64,000 bases of DNA, taken from assembly GCA_017452445.1 (NCBI GenBank), contig JAFTMH010000003.1:186001-250000 (forward strand). The letters are read 5' to 3'. Below are positions 50,946 through 60,108 of the stretch, piece after piece; position 1 is the stretch's first letter; every line of letters begins with the position of its first letter. The position numbers were made by a program, and so were the translations under genes. The notes under the pieces are model-generated. The model did no database searches. It was not told the origin of the DNA and saw only the letters and a program-made list of their open reading frames with translations. This DNA is from Clostridia bacterium (GTDB lineage Bacteria; Bacillota; Clostridia; Christensenellales; UBA1242).

Positions 50946-50953
50946 GATATAAT
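50946..50953 (+). promoter_or_regulatory. Extended -10 promoter abutting the P-ATPase start
   Basis: TG-A-TATAAT (hexamer 50948-50953) lies only 8 bases before the ATG, so RNA should begin at or within two bases of it. No -35 match at 17 bases, and no ribosome site, is present. Confidence 0.6.
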
Positions 50954-50961
50954 AAATTTGT

Positions 50962-53733
50962 ATGAGCAAATTTTACACTAAAACAACTGAAGAAGTGTTT
51001 AAAGAGGTTGAAAGTTCGACCCTAGGTCTTTCGCCGAAAGAAGCAAAAACACGACTCGAAAAAAATGGTAAAAACGAACTCGCAGCAAAAAAGAAAAAGA
51101 GTGGTTTTGTCAAATTTTTAGGGCAGTTTAAGGATATTTTGATTCTGGTTTTGATTGCAAGTTGCATCATTTCTGTTGTGTTTGCAATCATTGAAAAAAA
51201 TTACGAAGATTTTATTGATGCAGGGATTATCGTTGCGATTGTTTTTGTCAACGCAATCATTGGTTTTGTGCAAGAGCGAAACTCTGAAAAAGCAATGGAA
51301 TCGCTGCAAAATATGACCAAACCTTATTGCAAGGTGTTGAGAAATGGCAAAACAATCAAGGTTAAGTCGGAAGAACTTGTTGTTGGTGATGTTGTTGTGC
51401 TTGAAGCAGGCGATATTGTGCCAGCAGATTTGAGATTGATTGAAACAAGCAGTTTAAAGATTGAAGAAAGTGCTTTGACAGGAGAAAGTGTTGCCGTTGA
51501 AAAAGACGCGTCACAACTTTTGGGAGAAAATGCAGCACTTGGTGATCGTGTAAATATGGCGTTTATGGGCAGCATTTGCTCTTATGGCCGTGGAACAGGC
51601 GTTGTTGTGGCTTGTGGAATGAACACAGAAATCGGCAAAATTGCCACAGCCCTCAATGAAATGGAAGACAATGTAACTCCTCTTACAAAGAGAATCAAAG
51701 CAACAAGCATTATCATTACAATTGTGGTTTTGGCTGTTTGTGCAACAATTTTTTTGGTAGAAATTTTGAGAGGTGGAAACATCTTTACTGCATTTTCGAT
51801 GGCAATTGCAATTGCTGTTTGTGCTGTGCCAGAGGGACTTCCTGCATGCAACACTGTGACTATGTCAATTGGTGTAAAAAACATGAGCGAACAAAGGGCG
51901 ATTGTCAAAAAATTGCCTGCTGTTGAAACTTTGGGAAGTACAGAAGTTATTTGCTCGGACAAAACGGGCACCTTGACGCTCAACCAAATGACAGTGAAAA
52001 AAGTGTTCTATTTGGGAGAATTGTGCGAAAAACTCAACAAGTTGAAAGATGAGGAGTTGCCAGCGTCTGTGACTTTGACTTTGGATGAAGTTGGCGAAAA
52101 AATGGCAGAATACAGCGGCGAGAAAACACTTGTCGAACTTATGAGATGTATGTTGCTTTGCAACGACACTAAATCAAAAATCGAAAACAACAAATTGGAA
52201 TCTATAGGAGATCCAACAGAAATTGCTTTGGTGCATTATGGATACAAATTTGGCATCACAAAAGAAAACACTGATGGACAATTTCCAAGATTGAACGAAA
52301 TTCCATTTGACAGCGACAGAAAGTTGATGACAACTTTCCATAAAGTTGGCGACAAACTCACAGTTTATACAAAGGGTGCTGTTGACAACATTTTGTCTAG
52401 ATGTAATCGCATTTTGGACAATGGTAAAATAAGAAAGATTACAAACGCAGACAAAGAATTGATTTTGCAAAAAAATACAGAATTTGCTTCAAAAGCATTG
52501 AGAATGTTGGCTTTTGCAACAAAAACTGTTGAAAAAATCGGCAAACCAACGAGCGCCAACACAGAGTTTGATTTGTGTTTTATCGGCCTTGTAGGCATGA
52601 TTGATCCACCTAGAGAAGAAGTAAAAGATGCAATCAAAACTTGCAAGCAAGCAGGGATCACAACTGTTATGATCACAGGGGATCACAAAGATACAGCATT
52701 TGCTATTGCTAAAGAACTTGGCATTTGTGGTGACCCTAAAAAAGTTATCACAGGACAAGAACTTGATGAAATTTCAGATGAAGCATTTGCCACAAAAGTA
52801 AACAACTATCAAGTTTATGCGAGAGTAAGTCCAGAGCACAAGGTAAGGATTGTCAAGGCATTGAAAGCAAACGACAAGATTGTCGCCATGACAGGTGACG
52901 GGGTCAATGATGCGCCAAGCATCAAGTCGGCAGACATTGGGGTCGGCATGGGCATTACAGGCACTGATGTTACAAAAGAAGCTGCTGATATGATTTTGAC
53001 TGATGACAATTTTACAACAATTGTTGGTGCAGTCAAAGAAGGAAGAAGAATCTACAACACAATTTTGAAGATTTTGGTTTTCTTGATCGGCACTTCTATG
53101 GCAGAGTTGTTTATTATGACAGTCACAACACTTGTGTTTAGAGATTATCAATTCTTCTCGCCAGCGCTTTTGCTTTGGATCAACTTTGTTTCTGACACTT
53201 TTGTAGGTTTGGCATTAGGTTTTGAAAAGGCAGAACCTGATATCATGAAAAAGAAACCTATAAAGACAAGAGGAAACTTGTTTAAAGGCGAGGCAGGATT
53301 TAACATTTTTGTTTCGGCTGTGTTTGTTGCAGCGATGACCCTTGGACTTTATGCAATTGGCAGATTTGTGTTTGGACTTGCAGCTCCACAATACACAACA
53401 ATGTGCTTCTTGTTTATTTGCTTTGCTGAATTGTTGCATGCATACAACTTGAAAAGTCAAACAACCACTTTGTTTAACAGAAACATTTTTAAAAACAAGA
53501 TTTTAAACTGGTCATTTTTAGGATCAGCGCTTTTGACAGTGTTGGTTGTGATTTTGCCACTTGGACCAGTTCAAGTTGCGATGGGACTTGGAAATATCAC
53601 TTGGTGGCAATGGTTGATTTCACTTGGTATGGCGACATTGATTGTGCCATATATCGAACTTGTTAAGTGGATCATTAGATTGAAAGAAAAAAGGAAATTA
53701 AAGGTTGGCAATGACAAAAAGAAAGAAATGTAA
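50962..53733 (+). CDS. Calcium-type P-type ATPase
   Basis: 923 residues with the layout of P2 ATPases: N-terminal cation-ATPase domain, TGESVAV, the PEGLP ion-binding helix (AVPEGLPACNTVTMSIG), the phosphorylation site CSDKTGTLTLNQM, KGAVDNILSRC, and the hinge TGDGVNDAPS. About ten membrane segments are visible. The IAVCAVPEGLP and NFVSDTFVGLALGFEKAEP segments fit calcium or manganese export pumps. No ribosome site precedes the ATG and a -10 element sits 8 bases upstream, so the mRNA is probably leaderless. The MFS gene overlaps its end. Confidence 0.93.
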   Translation: MSKFYTKTTEEVFKEVESSTLGLSPKEAKTRLEKNGKNELAAKKKKSGFVKFLGQFKDILILVLIASCIISVVFAIIEKNYEDFIDAGIIVAIVFVNAIIGFVQERNSEKAMESLQNMTKPYCKVLRNGKTIKVKSEELVVGDVVVLEAGDIVPADLRLIETSSLKIEESALTGESVAVEKDASQLLGENAALGDRVNMAFMGSICSYGRGTGVVVACGMNTEIGKIATALNEMEDNVTPLTKRIKATSIIITIVVLAVCATIFLVEILRGGNIFTAFSMAIAIAVCAVPEGLPACNTVTMSIGVKNMSEQRAIVKKLPAVETLGSTEVICSDKTGTLTLNQMTVKKVFYLGELCEKLNKLKDEELPASVTLTLDEVGEKMAEYSGEKTLVELMRCMLLCNDTKSKIENNKLESIGDPTEIALVHYGYKFGITKENTDGQFPRLNEIPFDSDRKLMTTFHKVGDKLTVYTKGAVDNILSRCNRILDNGKIRKITNADKELILQKNTEFASKALRMLAFATKTVEKIGKPTSANTEFDLCFIGLVGMIDPPREEVKDAIKTCKQAGITTVMITGDHKDTAFAIAKELGICGDPKKVITGQELDEISDEAFATKVNNYQVYARVSPEHKVRIVKALKANDKIVAMTGDGVNDAPSIKSADIGVGMGITGTDVTKEAADMILTDDNFTTIVGAVKEGRRIYNTILKILVFLIGTSMAELFIMTVTTLVFRDYQFFSPALLLWINFVSDTFVGLALGFEKAEPDIMKKKPIKTRGNLFKGEAGFNIFVSAVFVAAMTLGLYAIGRFVFGLAAPQYTTMCFLFICFAELLHAYNLKSQTTTLFNRNIFKNKILNWSFLGSALLTVLVVILPLGPVQVAMGLGNITWWQWLISLGMATLIVPYIELVKWIIRLKEKRKLKVGNDKKKEM

Positions 53734-55033
53734 AATTTTTGATTTAAGTGCTATTTCTATCATTGCCTGCAACTGTTTGCAGGCGGTGATATGTATTTTT
53801 GTCGACTTGTTTTTGATTTCAAGAATTTTCAAAAATGGTTTTGACATTTCGCAAGGGATAGACAAATTGCAAATGTCAAAAAATATTGTAGATATTGGCA
53901 TGTTTTATGCAATTTTTTATTTGGTTTTGTCTAGCGGCTACGCTTTTACGGGTTATGCACTTAGAAAAATCAACAAAAGCATTTTTGTTTCTATTGGTTC
54001 TGTCCTTTTGACAGGCGTTGTGGCAATGATTTACTTTATGGGCGACAAAATCTTTGATTTTATTCCACTTATTGCTGTGTGTTATGGTTTTGGTTTTACA
54101 TTTTTCTCATCAGGCTTCAACAATCTTACATCAGAAACAATTAGCAGCAAGCATCAAGTTAGATTTTTTGCTGTAAATAGAATTATGTTTCAACTTACAT
54201 ACATAATCTTCCCTGTTGTTTTGGGATTTGTTGTTACAAAAGCAGGGTTTGCTGTTTTGGCATTGATTATTTTGGCTGTTTGTGCAGCACTTATCACTTT
54301 CTCATTTTTGATAAGACCAAAGCAACATTATGAACTCAGTTTTAATGTCGCAAAATTTGTCAAAAAATTGAGAGAAAAGAAAGAAGAAACAAAACCTCTC
54401 AAATCAATGTATTGGAGTTTGTTTTTTAGAGGGGCATCTTATGACTGCTTTACAACTTTGACAACAATTTTTGTTGCATTTGTGTTTGCAGGATCTGACT
54501 CTACATTGGGCACTTTGCAATCTGTGTTTACAGTGTGCTCACTTATCACAATGTTTTTCTATTTGCGTTATTACAGAAAAAAGAGAGCAACAGGATTTAT
54601 CGCTCCGACAATTGCACTCGTGTTTGCTGCTGTGATTGGCATTATTTGTGCGACAAACAAAATTACAATCATTTTGTTCTATGCAGTGTATGTCATTTTG
54701 AATGTTATTTTGATGTCAATTTCCGATTCGAGAAAAGCAGGCGTAGTGAGAATGTTGTCGTTGCACTCGCACATCCTTGACAGCAATGCAGTCGCAGAAT
54801 TTTATTTGGGTGCAGGAAGAATCACATCTTCAGTCGTGCTTTTGCTTGCAGGTGTGTTTGACGGATTGCTTGGTGGTGGAATGCTTTTCTTGAAACTTGC
54901 CCTTGGATTTGTTGGCGTGATGTATATTTGCTTTGGGCTTAGCATTATCATTATGGAAAAACGACTTATCAAACAAGATGAGGACTTTAAGAAAGTGCAT
55001 ATCGCAGAAAATATTGAAAAGACAGAGGATTAA
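53711..55033 (+). CDS. MFS-like membrane transporter
   Basis: 440 residues from the ATG at 53711; a TTG at 53705 is nearer the AAAGG site. About 12 hydrophobic segments are separated after six by a charged loop (KFVKKLREKKEETKPLKS), as in major facilitator proteins. No substrate motif is recognised. It overlaps the P-ATPase stop by 23 bases, so the two are co-translated. It ends with a terminator. Confidence 0.7.
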   Translation: MTKRKKCKIFDLSAISIIACNCLQAVICIFVDLFLISRIFKNGFDISQGIDKLQMSKNIVDIGMFYAIFYLVLSSGYAFTGYALRKINKSIFVSIGSVLLTGVVAMIYFMGDKIFDFIPLIAVCYGFGFTFFSSGFNNLTSETISSKHQVRFFAVNRIMFQLTYIIFPVVLGFVVTKAGFAVLALIILAVCAALITFSFLIRPKQHYELSFNVAKFVKKLREKKEETKPLKSMYWSLFFRGASYDCFTTLTTIFVAFVFAGSDSTLGTLQSVFTVCSLITMFFYLRYYRKKRATGFIAPTIALVFAAVIGIICATNKITIILFYAVYVILNVILMSISDSRKAGVVRMLSLHSHILDSNAVAEFYLGAGRITSSVVLLLAGVFDGLLGGGMLFLKLALGFVGVMYICFGLSIIIMEKRLIKQDEDFKKVHIAENIEKTED

Positions 55034-55046
55034 TTCTCTGTTTTTT
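55018..55046 (+). terminator. Intrinsic terminator after the MFS gene
   Basis: ACAGAG pairs with CTCTGT around GATTAATT, followed by Ts. Confidence 0.82.
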
Positions 55047-55049
55047 TGT

Positions 55050-55225
55050 TGAAAAATAATTAAAAATATAATAAAAAAAACAAATTAATAAAAAAATAAA
55101 TAAAAAAATATTAAAAATGCCAAATATTCGTATTTATGGAATTTTTGGGGATTTATTTTTATTTATTTTTTAATTTATTTAATATATTTTCAATATATTT
55201 TTGAGATTTTAATTTATTTTAATAT
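55050..55225. repeat. AT-rich intergenic element, copy 2
   Basis: The same layout as 6750-6905: an A-rich left part, a mixed centre (CAAATATTCGTATTTATGG at 55121-55139), then GGGGATTTATTTTTATTT and a T-rich right part. It fills most of the 312-base gap before prfB. No coding potential is seen. Confidence 0.5.
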
Positions 55226-55345
55226 TTAGTTGTTTTTATTGTCAAAATTGGCAAGCGAAAAAGACAATAAAAATCGGTTATTTCTTTTCTTTACTTTTTT
55301 GTTTGTTTAAGTTATAATATAGTGTTTATAAATAGGAGATGTTTT

Positions 55346-56453
55346 ATGATTTTGGATACACAAAAAGAAAAGTTGTCGCTTTTGGCGCAAGAATTTGATT
55401 TTATCAAGGAGTGTCTTTGACCCGGCTGGGCTCAATAAGCAACTTGACACTCTCAAAGCAGAACAACTTGAAGATGGATTTTTTAGTGACCCTAAAAAGG
55501 TTTCAAAAGTGGGCAGAGAGGTTAAGTTTTGCGAATATAAACTTGAAACAATCAAGAAATTGCAAACAAACATCGAAAATGCACAAGCAAGCATAGAGTT
55601 GTTGGAAGAAATTGATGACGAAGGCATTTATGCAGAACTTAATGACACTTTGGTCGTCCTTGAAAAAGAAATTGAAAATGCAAAACTCGAAACTTTGCTT
55701 TCTGGCAAATATGACAATTACAACGCTATTTTGACTTTGCATGCAGGTGCTGGTGGAACAGAGGCGCAAGATTGGACCGACATGCTTTATCGTATGTATA
55801 GCATGTATGCAGAAAAAAATGGTTTCAAAATCAAAGTGCTTGATGTGCTTGATGGTGATGAAGCAGGGCTTAAATCAATTTCGTTTGTTGTTTCTGGCGA
55901 ATATGCTTATGGATATTTGAAAGCAGAAAAAGGCGTGCACAGATTGGTGAGAATTTCGCCTTTTGACTCAAATGCAAGAAGACACACAAGTTTTGCATCG
56001 CTTGAGGTTATGCCTGAAATTGAAGAAGCACCAGACATTGTTATTAGACCTGAGGATTTGAAGGTGGACACATTTAGAAGTTCGGGCGCTGGTGGACAAC
56101 ATGTCAACAAAACAGAATCAGCTATCAGAATCACTCACATTCCATCAGGAATTATTGTTGCATGTCAAACAGAAAGATCGCAAATTCAAAACAGAGAAAC
56201 TGCAATGAAAATGCTTTACTCAAAACTTGTTGAAAAGCAAGAGTTGGAAGAAATGGAAAAACTGGCTTCTATCCGTGGTGATGTCAAGAAAATTGAGTGG
56301 GGAAGCCAAATTAGATCTTATGTTTTCTGCCCTTACACATTGGTTAAGGATCACAGAACAAACTTTGAAAACAGTGATGTGCAAGCTGTTATGAATGGTG
56401 ACATTCAGGATTTTATCAACGAATATCTTAAAAGGACAAGTGTGAAAAACTGA
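55346..56453 (+). CDS. prfB: Peptide chain release factor 2, with programmed +1 frameshift
   Basis: The first 24 codons end at an in-frame TGA (55418-55420) in the setting AAGGAG-TGT-CTT-TGA-C. The ribosome shifts +1 at CTT and resumes at GAC 55419, giving about 368 residues. The internal Shine-Dalgarno is 3 bases ahead of CTT, as in the classic site. The GGQ motif (SGAGGQHVNKTES) and the SPF region (RISPFDSNARR) for UGA/UAA recognition are present. RF2 thus limits its own synthesis, and UGA is a normal stop in this organism. ATG follows AGGAG. Confidence 0.96.
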
Positions 56454-57511
56454 TGACTTATATGGAAGAAGCAAAAGTAAAATTTGATGCTTTGAAGGGC
56501 AAAGAAAGTGTCCTTATTCTTTCTGTGGAATCATCTTGTGACGAAACTTCTATTGCGCTTGTTGAAAATGGAAGAAATGTGCTTGCAAACATTGTTTCTT
56601 CGCAAATAGACATTCACAAACTTTATGGTGGGGTTGTGCCTGAAATTGCTTCGCGAAATCACATCAAAAACATTTCTGGTGTTTTGGAAGAAGCACTTGC
56701 TGTTTCTGGCAAAACTTTGCAAGATATTGATGCTGTGGCTGTGACTTATGGTGCAGGGCTTATGGGGGCACTTCTTGTAGGTGTAAACTTTGCAAAAACT
56801 TTGGCTTATGCACTCAAATTGCCTTTGATTGCAGTAAGTCATGTGCATGGTCACATTGGAGCAAATTATATCTCATATCCTGACCTTAAACCACCTTTTT
56901 TGTGCTTGATGGTCAGTGGCGGACACACTGCAATTGTGCAAGTTGAGGATTATTGCCGTTTTAAACTTGTAGGATCGACTGTTGACGATTCTGTAGGCGA
57001 ATGTTTTGACAAGGTGGCAAGGGTTTTGGGACTTGCTTATCCAGGTGGGCCAAACATTGACCGTTTGGCAAAAGAAGGAGAAAATGTTGTTAAATTCAAC
57101 TATAAAACGCCACTTAAAGACACTTGCAACTTTTCGTTTAGTGGGCTTAAGACAGCAGTTGTAAACTTTGTTCACAACAAAGAGCAGAAAAACGAAGAAT
57201 ATTGCAAGGAAGACATTGCTTGCTCATTTCAAGAGCTTGTGACTGACGAACTTTGCACAAAAACAATGAAGGCGTGCAAGGATTTGGGCGAAACAAAGTT
57301 GGTGATTGCTGGTGGAGTTGGCGCAAACAGCAGACTTCGTGAAAAAATGGGACAATATTGCCAAGAAAATGGCGTGCAACTTTTTGTGCCTGTGTTGAAA
57401 TATTGCACAGACAATGCTGCAATGATTGGGGCAATTGCTTATTATTATATTTTGGCTGACAAGGGTCTTGCAGATTTGTCTTTGACAGCAAGACCAACAG
57501 TGGGGATTTGA
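56453..57511 (+). CDS. tsaD: tRNA N6-adenosine threonylcarbamoyltransferase
   Basis: 352 residues. Metal and nucleotide motifs SCDETSIALVENGR, SHVHGHIGANY (HxxxH), VSGGHTAIVQV, and DDSVGECFDKVARVLGLAYPGGP are all present. TsaD adds the threonylcarbamoyl group to A37 of ANN-decoding tRNAs with TsaB, TsaC and TsaE. The ATG overlaps the prfB stop (TGATG), linking two translation genes; an alternative ATG at 56462 is possible. Confidence 0.95.
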   Translation: MTYMEEAKVKFDALKGKESVLILSVESSCDETSIALVENGRNVLANIVSSQIDIHKLYGGVVPEIASRNHIKNISGVLEEALAVSGKTLQDIDAVAVTYGAGLMGALLVGVNFAKTLAYALKLPLIAVSHVHGHIGANYISYPDLKPPFLCLMVSGGHTAIVQVEDYCRFKLVGSTVDDSVGECFDKVARVLGLAYPGGPNIDRLAKEGENVVKFNYKTPLKDTCNFSFSGLKTAVVNFVHNKEQKNEEYCKEDIACSFQELVTDELCTKTMKACKDLGETKLVIAGGVGANSRLREKMGQYCQENGVQLFVPVLKYCTDNAAMIGAIAYYYILADKGLADLSLTARPTVGI

Positions 57512-57512
57512 T

Positions 57513-58268
57513 ATGAAGGTTGCACAAGCGATTAAAAACTCCATTAAACACATCAAATGGTATGAATGGACATACTCTGCCATTTTTTTGGTGGCAACAA
57601 TCGTGCTTGCAATTGTGTTTTGCTCGCCAGCGCTTGTGATTGTCAACTCGATTGTTGGGATTATCTCAATTTCAATCGTCTCTAAAGGGTTTTTCCTTGG
57701 GGCTTTCACAAACATTGTTTCGGCAGTTATCTATGCGGCGTTGTCGTATGTAAACAAATATTATGGAGAGGCTTTGGTAGGGCTTTGCATAACACTTCCA
57801 ATGTCTTTGGCAAGAATCTTTTTGTGGTATAAAAACCGTCAAAAAGGGGGATTTATTCAAATTGCCGAAAAAACTAAATGGCAAGAACTTGCTGTGCTTG
57901 GCAGTGTAGCTTTGGCTTCTTCGGTTGGATTTTATTTTATGCTTAAAGCTTTCAACACAAGCAATTTGATTTTTAGCACAATTTCTATGACGCTTGGTTG
58001 CGTGGCTGGATATTTGCAGTTGCGCAGATATGCATACAATTTTGTGATTTACATCATAAACAACATCATTTGCATCTGTTTGTGGGTGCCTGTGATGATG
58101 GGAGATATCGCAAACTTGCCAACGGTGGTGAGTTATGTGATGTATACAGGGCTTAACTTTTTTGGCATTGTCAATTGGTTTTCGCTCAAGAAAAAACAAC
58201 AAACTTTACAAACAGAAGTTGCATCTGAAAACGCAACAGAAAATCAATCTAATGATAAGGAGAACTGA
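57513..58268 (+). CDS. pnuC: PnuC-like nicotinamide nucleoside transporter
   Basis: 251 residues with about seven membrane segments. The family pattern is visible: WYEWTYSAIFLVATI at the start, IVNSIVGIISISIVSKGFFLGAF, SYVNKYYGEALVGLCITLPMSLARIFLW and a later LQLRRYAYNFVIYIINNII. PnuC proteins take up nicotinamide riboside or related vitamins. It begins 2 bases after the tsaD stop. A charged tail of about 25 residues ends the protein. Confidence 0.82.
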   Translation: MKVAQAIKNSIKHIKWYEWTYSAIFLVATIVLAIVFCSPALVIVNSIVGIISISIVSKGFFLGAFTNIVSAVIYAALSYVNKYYGEALVGLCITLPMSLARIFLWYKNRQKGGFIQIAEKTKWQELAVLGSVALASSVGFYFMLKAFNTSNLIFSTISMTLGCVAGYLQLRRYAYNFVIYIINNIICICLWVPVMMGDIANLPTVVSYVMYTGLNFFGIVNWFSLKKKQQTLQTEVASENATENQSNDKEN

Positions 58269-58269
58269 T

Positions 58270-59457
58270 ATGGAACTTTTGGCACCTGCAGGAAATTTTG
58301 AGAAATTTTTGACAGCGATCCATTTTGGTGCTGATGCAGTTTATATGGCTGGTGGCAAATATGGACTTCGTGCTTTTGCTGGCAATTTTGACGAAAACGA
58401 AATGAGAAAAGCTGTTGAAATTGCTCACGAAAAAGGTCGCAAGGTTTATGTTACACTCAACATTATTGCAAGAGATGAAGATTTTGAAGAATTGCCAACT
58501 TATTTGCAATTTTTGCAAGAAATCAAAGTTGATGCTGTGATTGTTGCTGATGTGGGAATGGTTAGATTTATTCGTAAAAATGCACCAAATCTTGATGTGC
58601 ATGTGAGCACTCAAGCAAACATTATCAACTCACAATCGGCACTTCTTATGGCTGATATGGGCGTCAAAAGAGTGATTTTGGCGAGAGAATTGACACTCGA
58701 ACAAGTGGCAAACATACGCAAAAGCTTGCCAAAAGAAGTTGAAATTGAAGTGTTTGTGCATGGGGCTATGTGTATGGCTTATTCTGGAAGATGTTTGCTT
58801 TCAAACTACCTTACAGGCAGAGATGCAAACCGTGGCGAATGTGTGCAAGCGTGCAGATGGAAATATATGGTCAGAGAAGTTTCTCGTGATGAGAGTTTGG
58901 AAGTTGAAGAAGATGAGAAAGGATCTTATATTTTCAACTCTAAAGATTTGAACATGATTGAACACTTGCAAAAACTTAAAGATGCCGGTGTTGATAGTAT
59001 CAAGATTGAAGGCAGAATGAAATCACCATATTATGTTGCGACAGTTGTCAACGCATACAGAAAGGCGCTTGATATGTTGCCAAATCCACCAACTGAAGCG
59101 TTGTGCAGCGAACTTTGCAAGGCAAGTCATCGTCGTTATACAACAGGATTTTATTTCAAAGATGAAGAAAAGATTTACACACAAGATTCTATGCCTGTGC
59201 AAGAAAGCGAATTTGTTGCTGTTGTGACAAAAGATGTTGAAAATGGTATGGTAGAACTTGAGATGCGAAATAAATTTTCTGTTGGCGATCAACTTGAAAT
59301 GCTTTGCGTTGATGGCGATGCTTTTGGAAAGAAAATCGAAATTGAAAAAATTGTCAATTCAAAAGGTGAAGAAGTGGATTCTGCAAAAGTTGTGCAAGAA
59401 AAGGTTGTTGTGCCTTGCAAATTCAATTTAAAGGCAGGAGATATTTTGAGAAGATAA
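58270..59457 (+). CDS. Peptidase U32 family protein (TrhP-like)
   Basis: 395 residues from the ATG after AAGGAG; the frame opening at 58162 lies within pnuC. ELLAPAGNFEKFLTAIHFGADAVYM, VHGAMCMAYSGRCLLSNYLTGRDANRGECVQACRWKY and MKSPYYVATVVNAYR are U32 motifs with conserved Cys. Members such as TrhP hydroxylate tRNA uridine-34 using prephenate, which suits the neighbouring tRNA-modification gene tsaD; others were called proteases. The C-terminal beta domain of about 80 residues is present. Confidence 0.88.
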   Translation: MELLAPAGNFEKFLTAIHFGADAVYMAGGKYGLRAFAGNFDENEMRKAVEIAHEKGRKVYVTLNIIARDEDFEELPTYLQFLQEIKVDAVIVADVGMVRFIRKNAPNLDVHVSTQANIINSQSALLMADMGVKRVILARELTLEQVANIRKSLPKEVEIEVFVHGAMCMAYSGRCLLSNYLTGRDANRGECVQACRWKYMVREVSRDESLEVEEDEKGSYIFNSKDLNMIEHLQKLKDAGVDSIKIEGRMKSPYYVATVVNAYRKALDMLPNPPTEALCSELCKASHRRYTTGFYFKDEEKIYTQDSMPVQESEFVAVVTKDVENGMVELEMRNKFSVGDQLEMLCVDGDAFGKKIEIEKIVNSKGEEVDSAKVVQEKVVVPCKFNLKAGDILRR

Positions 59458-59509
59458 AATTTGTTTGACTGAATTTTGTTTTTGTGCTAATCTAAAATAG
59501 GAGTTAAAA

Positions 59510-60004
59510 ATGGCTAAATTGAACATTAACAACATTGAAAATGTTGAAGGAAAATATCATTTGATGTTTCTTGAAGGCAAAAATGCTGTCGAAACTGCAA
59601 AAAACGACTTGCGCTTTGCCAATTTTTCTATGCTTTTGTTTGCAACATTTGTTTTGTTGTTTGTGATTGTTTCAGGATTTAATATTTATTATCTTGCATT
59701 TTTGCTTATCTTTTTGATTGTTTTTGCTGTAACTTTGGGCTGTTTGTTTAGAGTGAAGAGAAAAGCAACTAAAAAGTGTGTTTATGCAGTGCAAAATTCA
59801 AAAACAACAGATATTGTGGCAAAGCAAGTTGACAATCGTGGCGCAGGAAAGGCACTTGTTAAATCTATGTCTAGCACTGTCGACAGATATGCTGCAAAAG
59901 AAAAATATCCTTCAGTTTTGCAAAAGTTTAAGAGAAAAAGAAAGCATATGCATCTTGTGGGGATTATCAACGAATTTGAAAAAGAAGACAAAAAGAGCAA
60001 GTAA
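59510..60004 (+). CDS. Unrecognised two-TM protein (164 aa)
   Basis: 164 residues. An acidic N-terminus is followed by two membrane helices (FSMLLFATFVLLFVIVSGF, YYLAFLLIFLIVFAVTLG) and a basic cytosolic C-terminus (KFKRKRKHMHL). Not recognised. It is between the U32 and alaS genes with its own GGAG site at 59501. Confidence 0.7.
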   Translation: MAKLNINNIENVEGKYHLMFLEGKNAVETAKNDLRFANFSMLLFATFVLLFVIVSGFNIYYLAFLLIFLIVFAVTLGCLFRVKRKATKKCVYAVQNSKTTDIVAKQVDNRGAGKALVKSMSSTVDRYAAKEKYPSVLQKFKRKRKHMHLVGIINEFEKEDKKSK

Positions 60005-60108
60005 GCTCTTTTGTTTTTTTAATAAAAACAATTTTATTTGGGCAATTGCTTGTTTTTTGACTTGTTTTTTGGTATTATATTTACATTGATTTAGGGAGAT
60101 TAAAAAAA

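Noticed and set aside
60005..60108. T-box or other riboswitch before alaS
   Set aside because: The 104-base gap is T-rich, lacks conserved T-box sequence and has no terminator hairpin.
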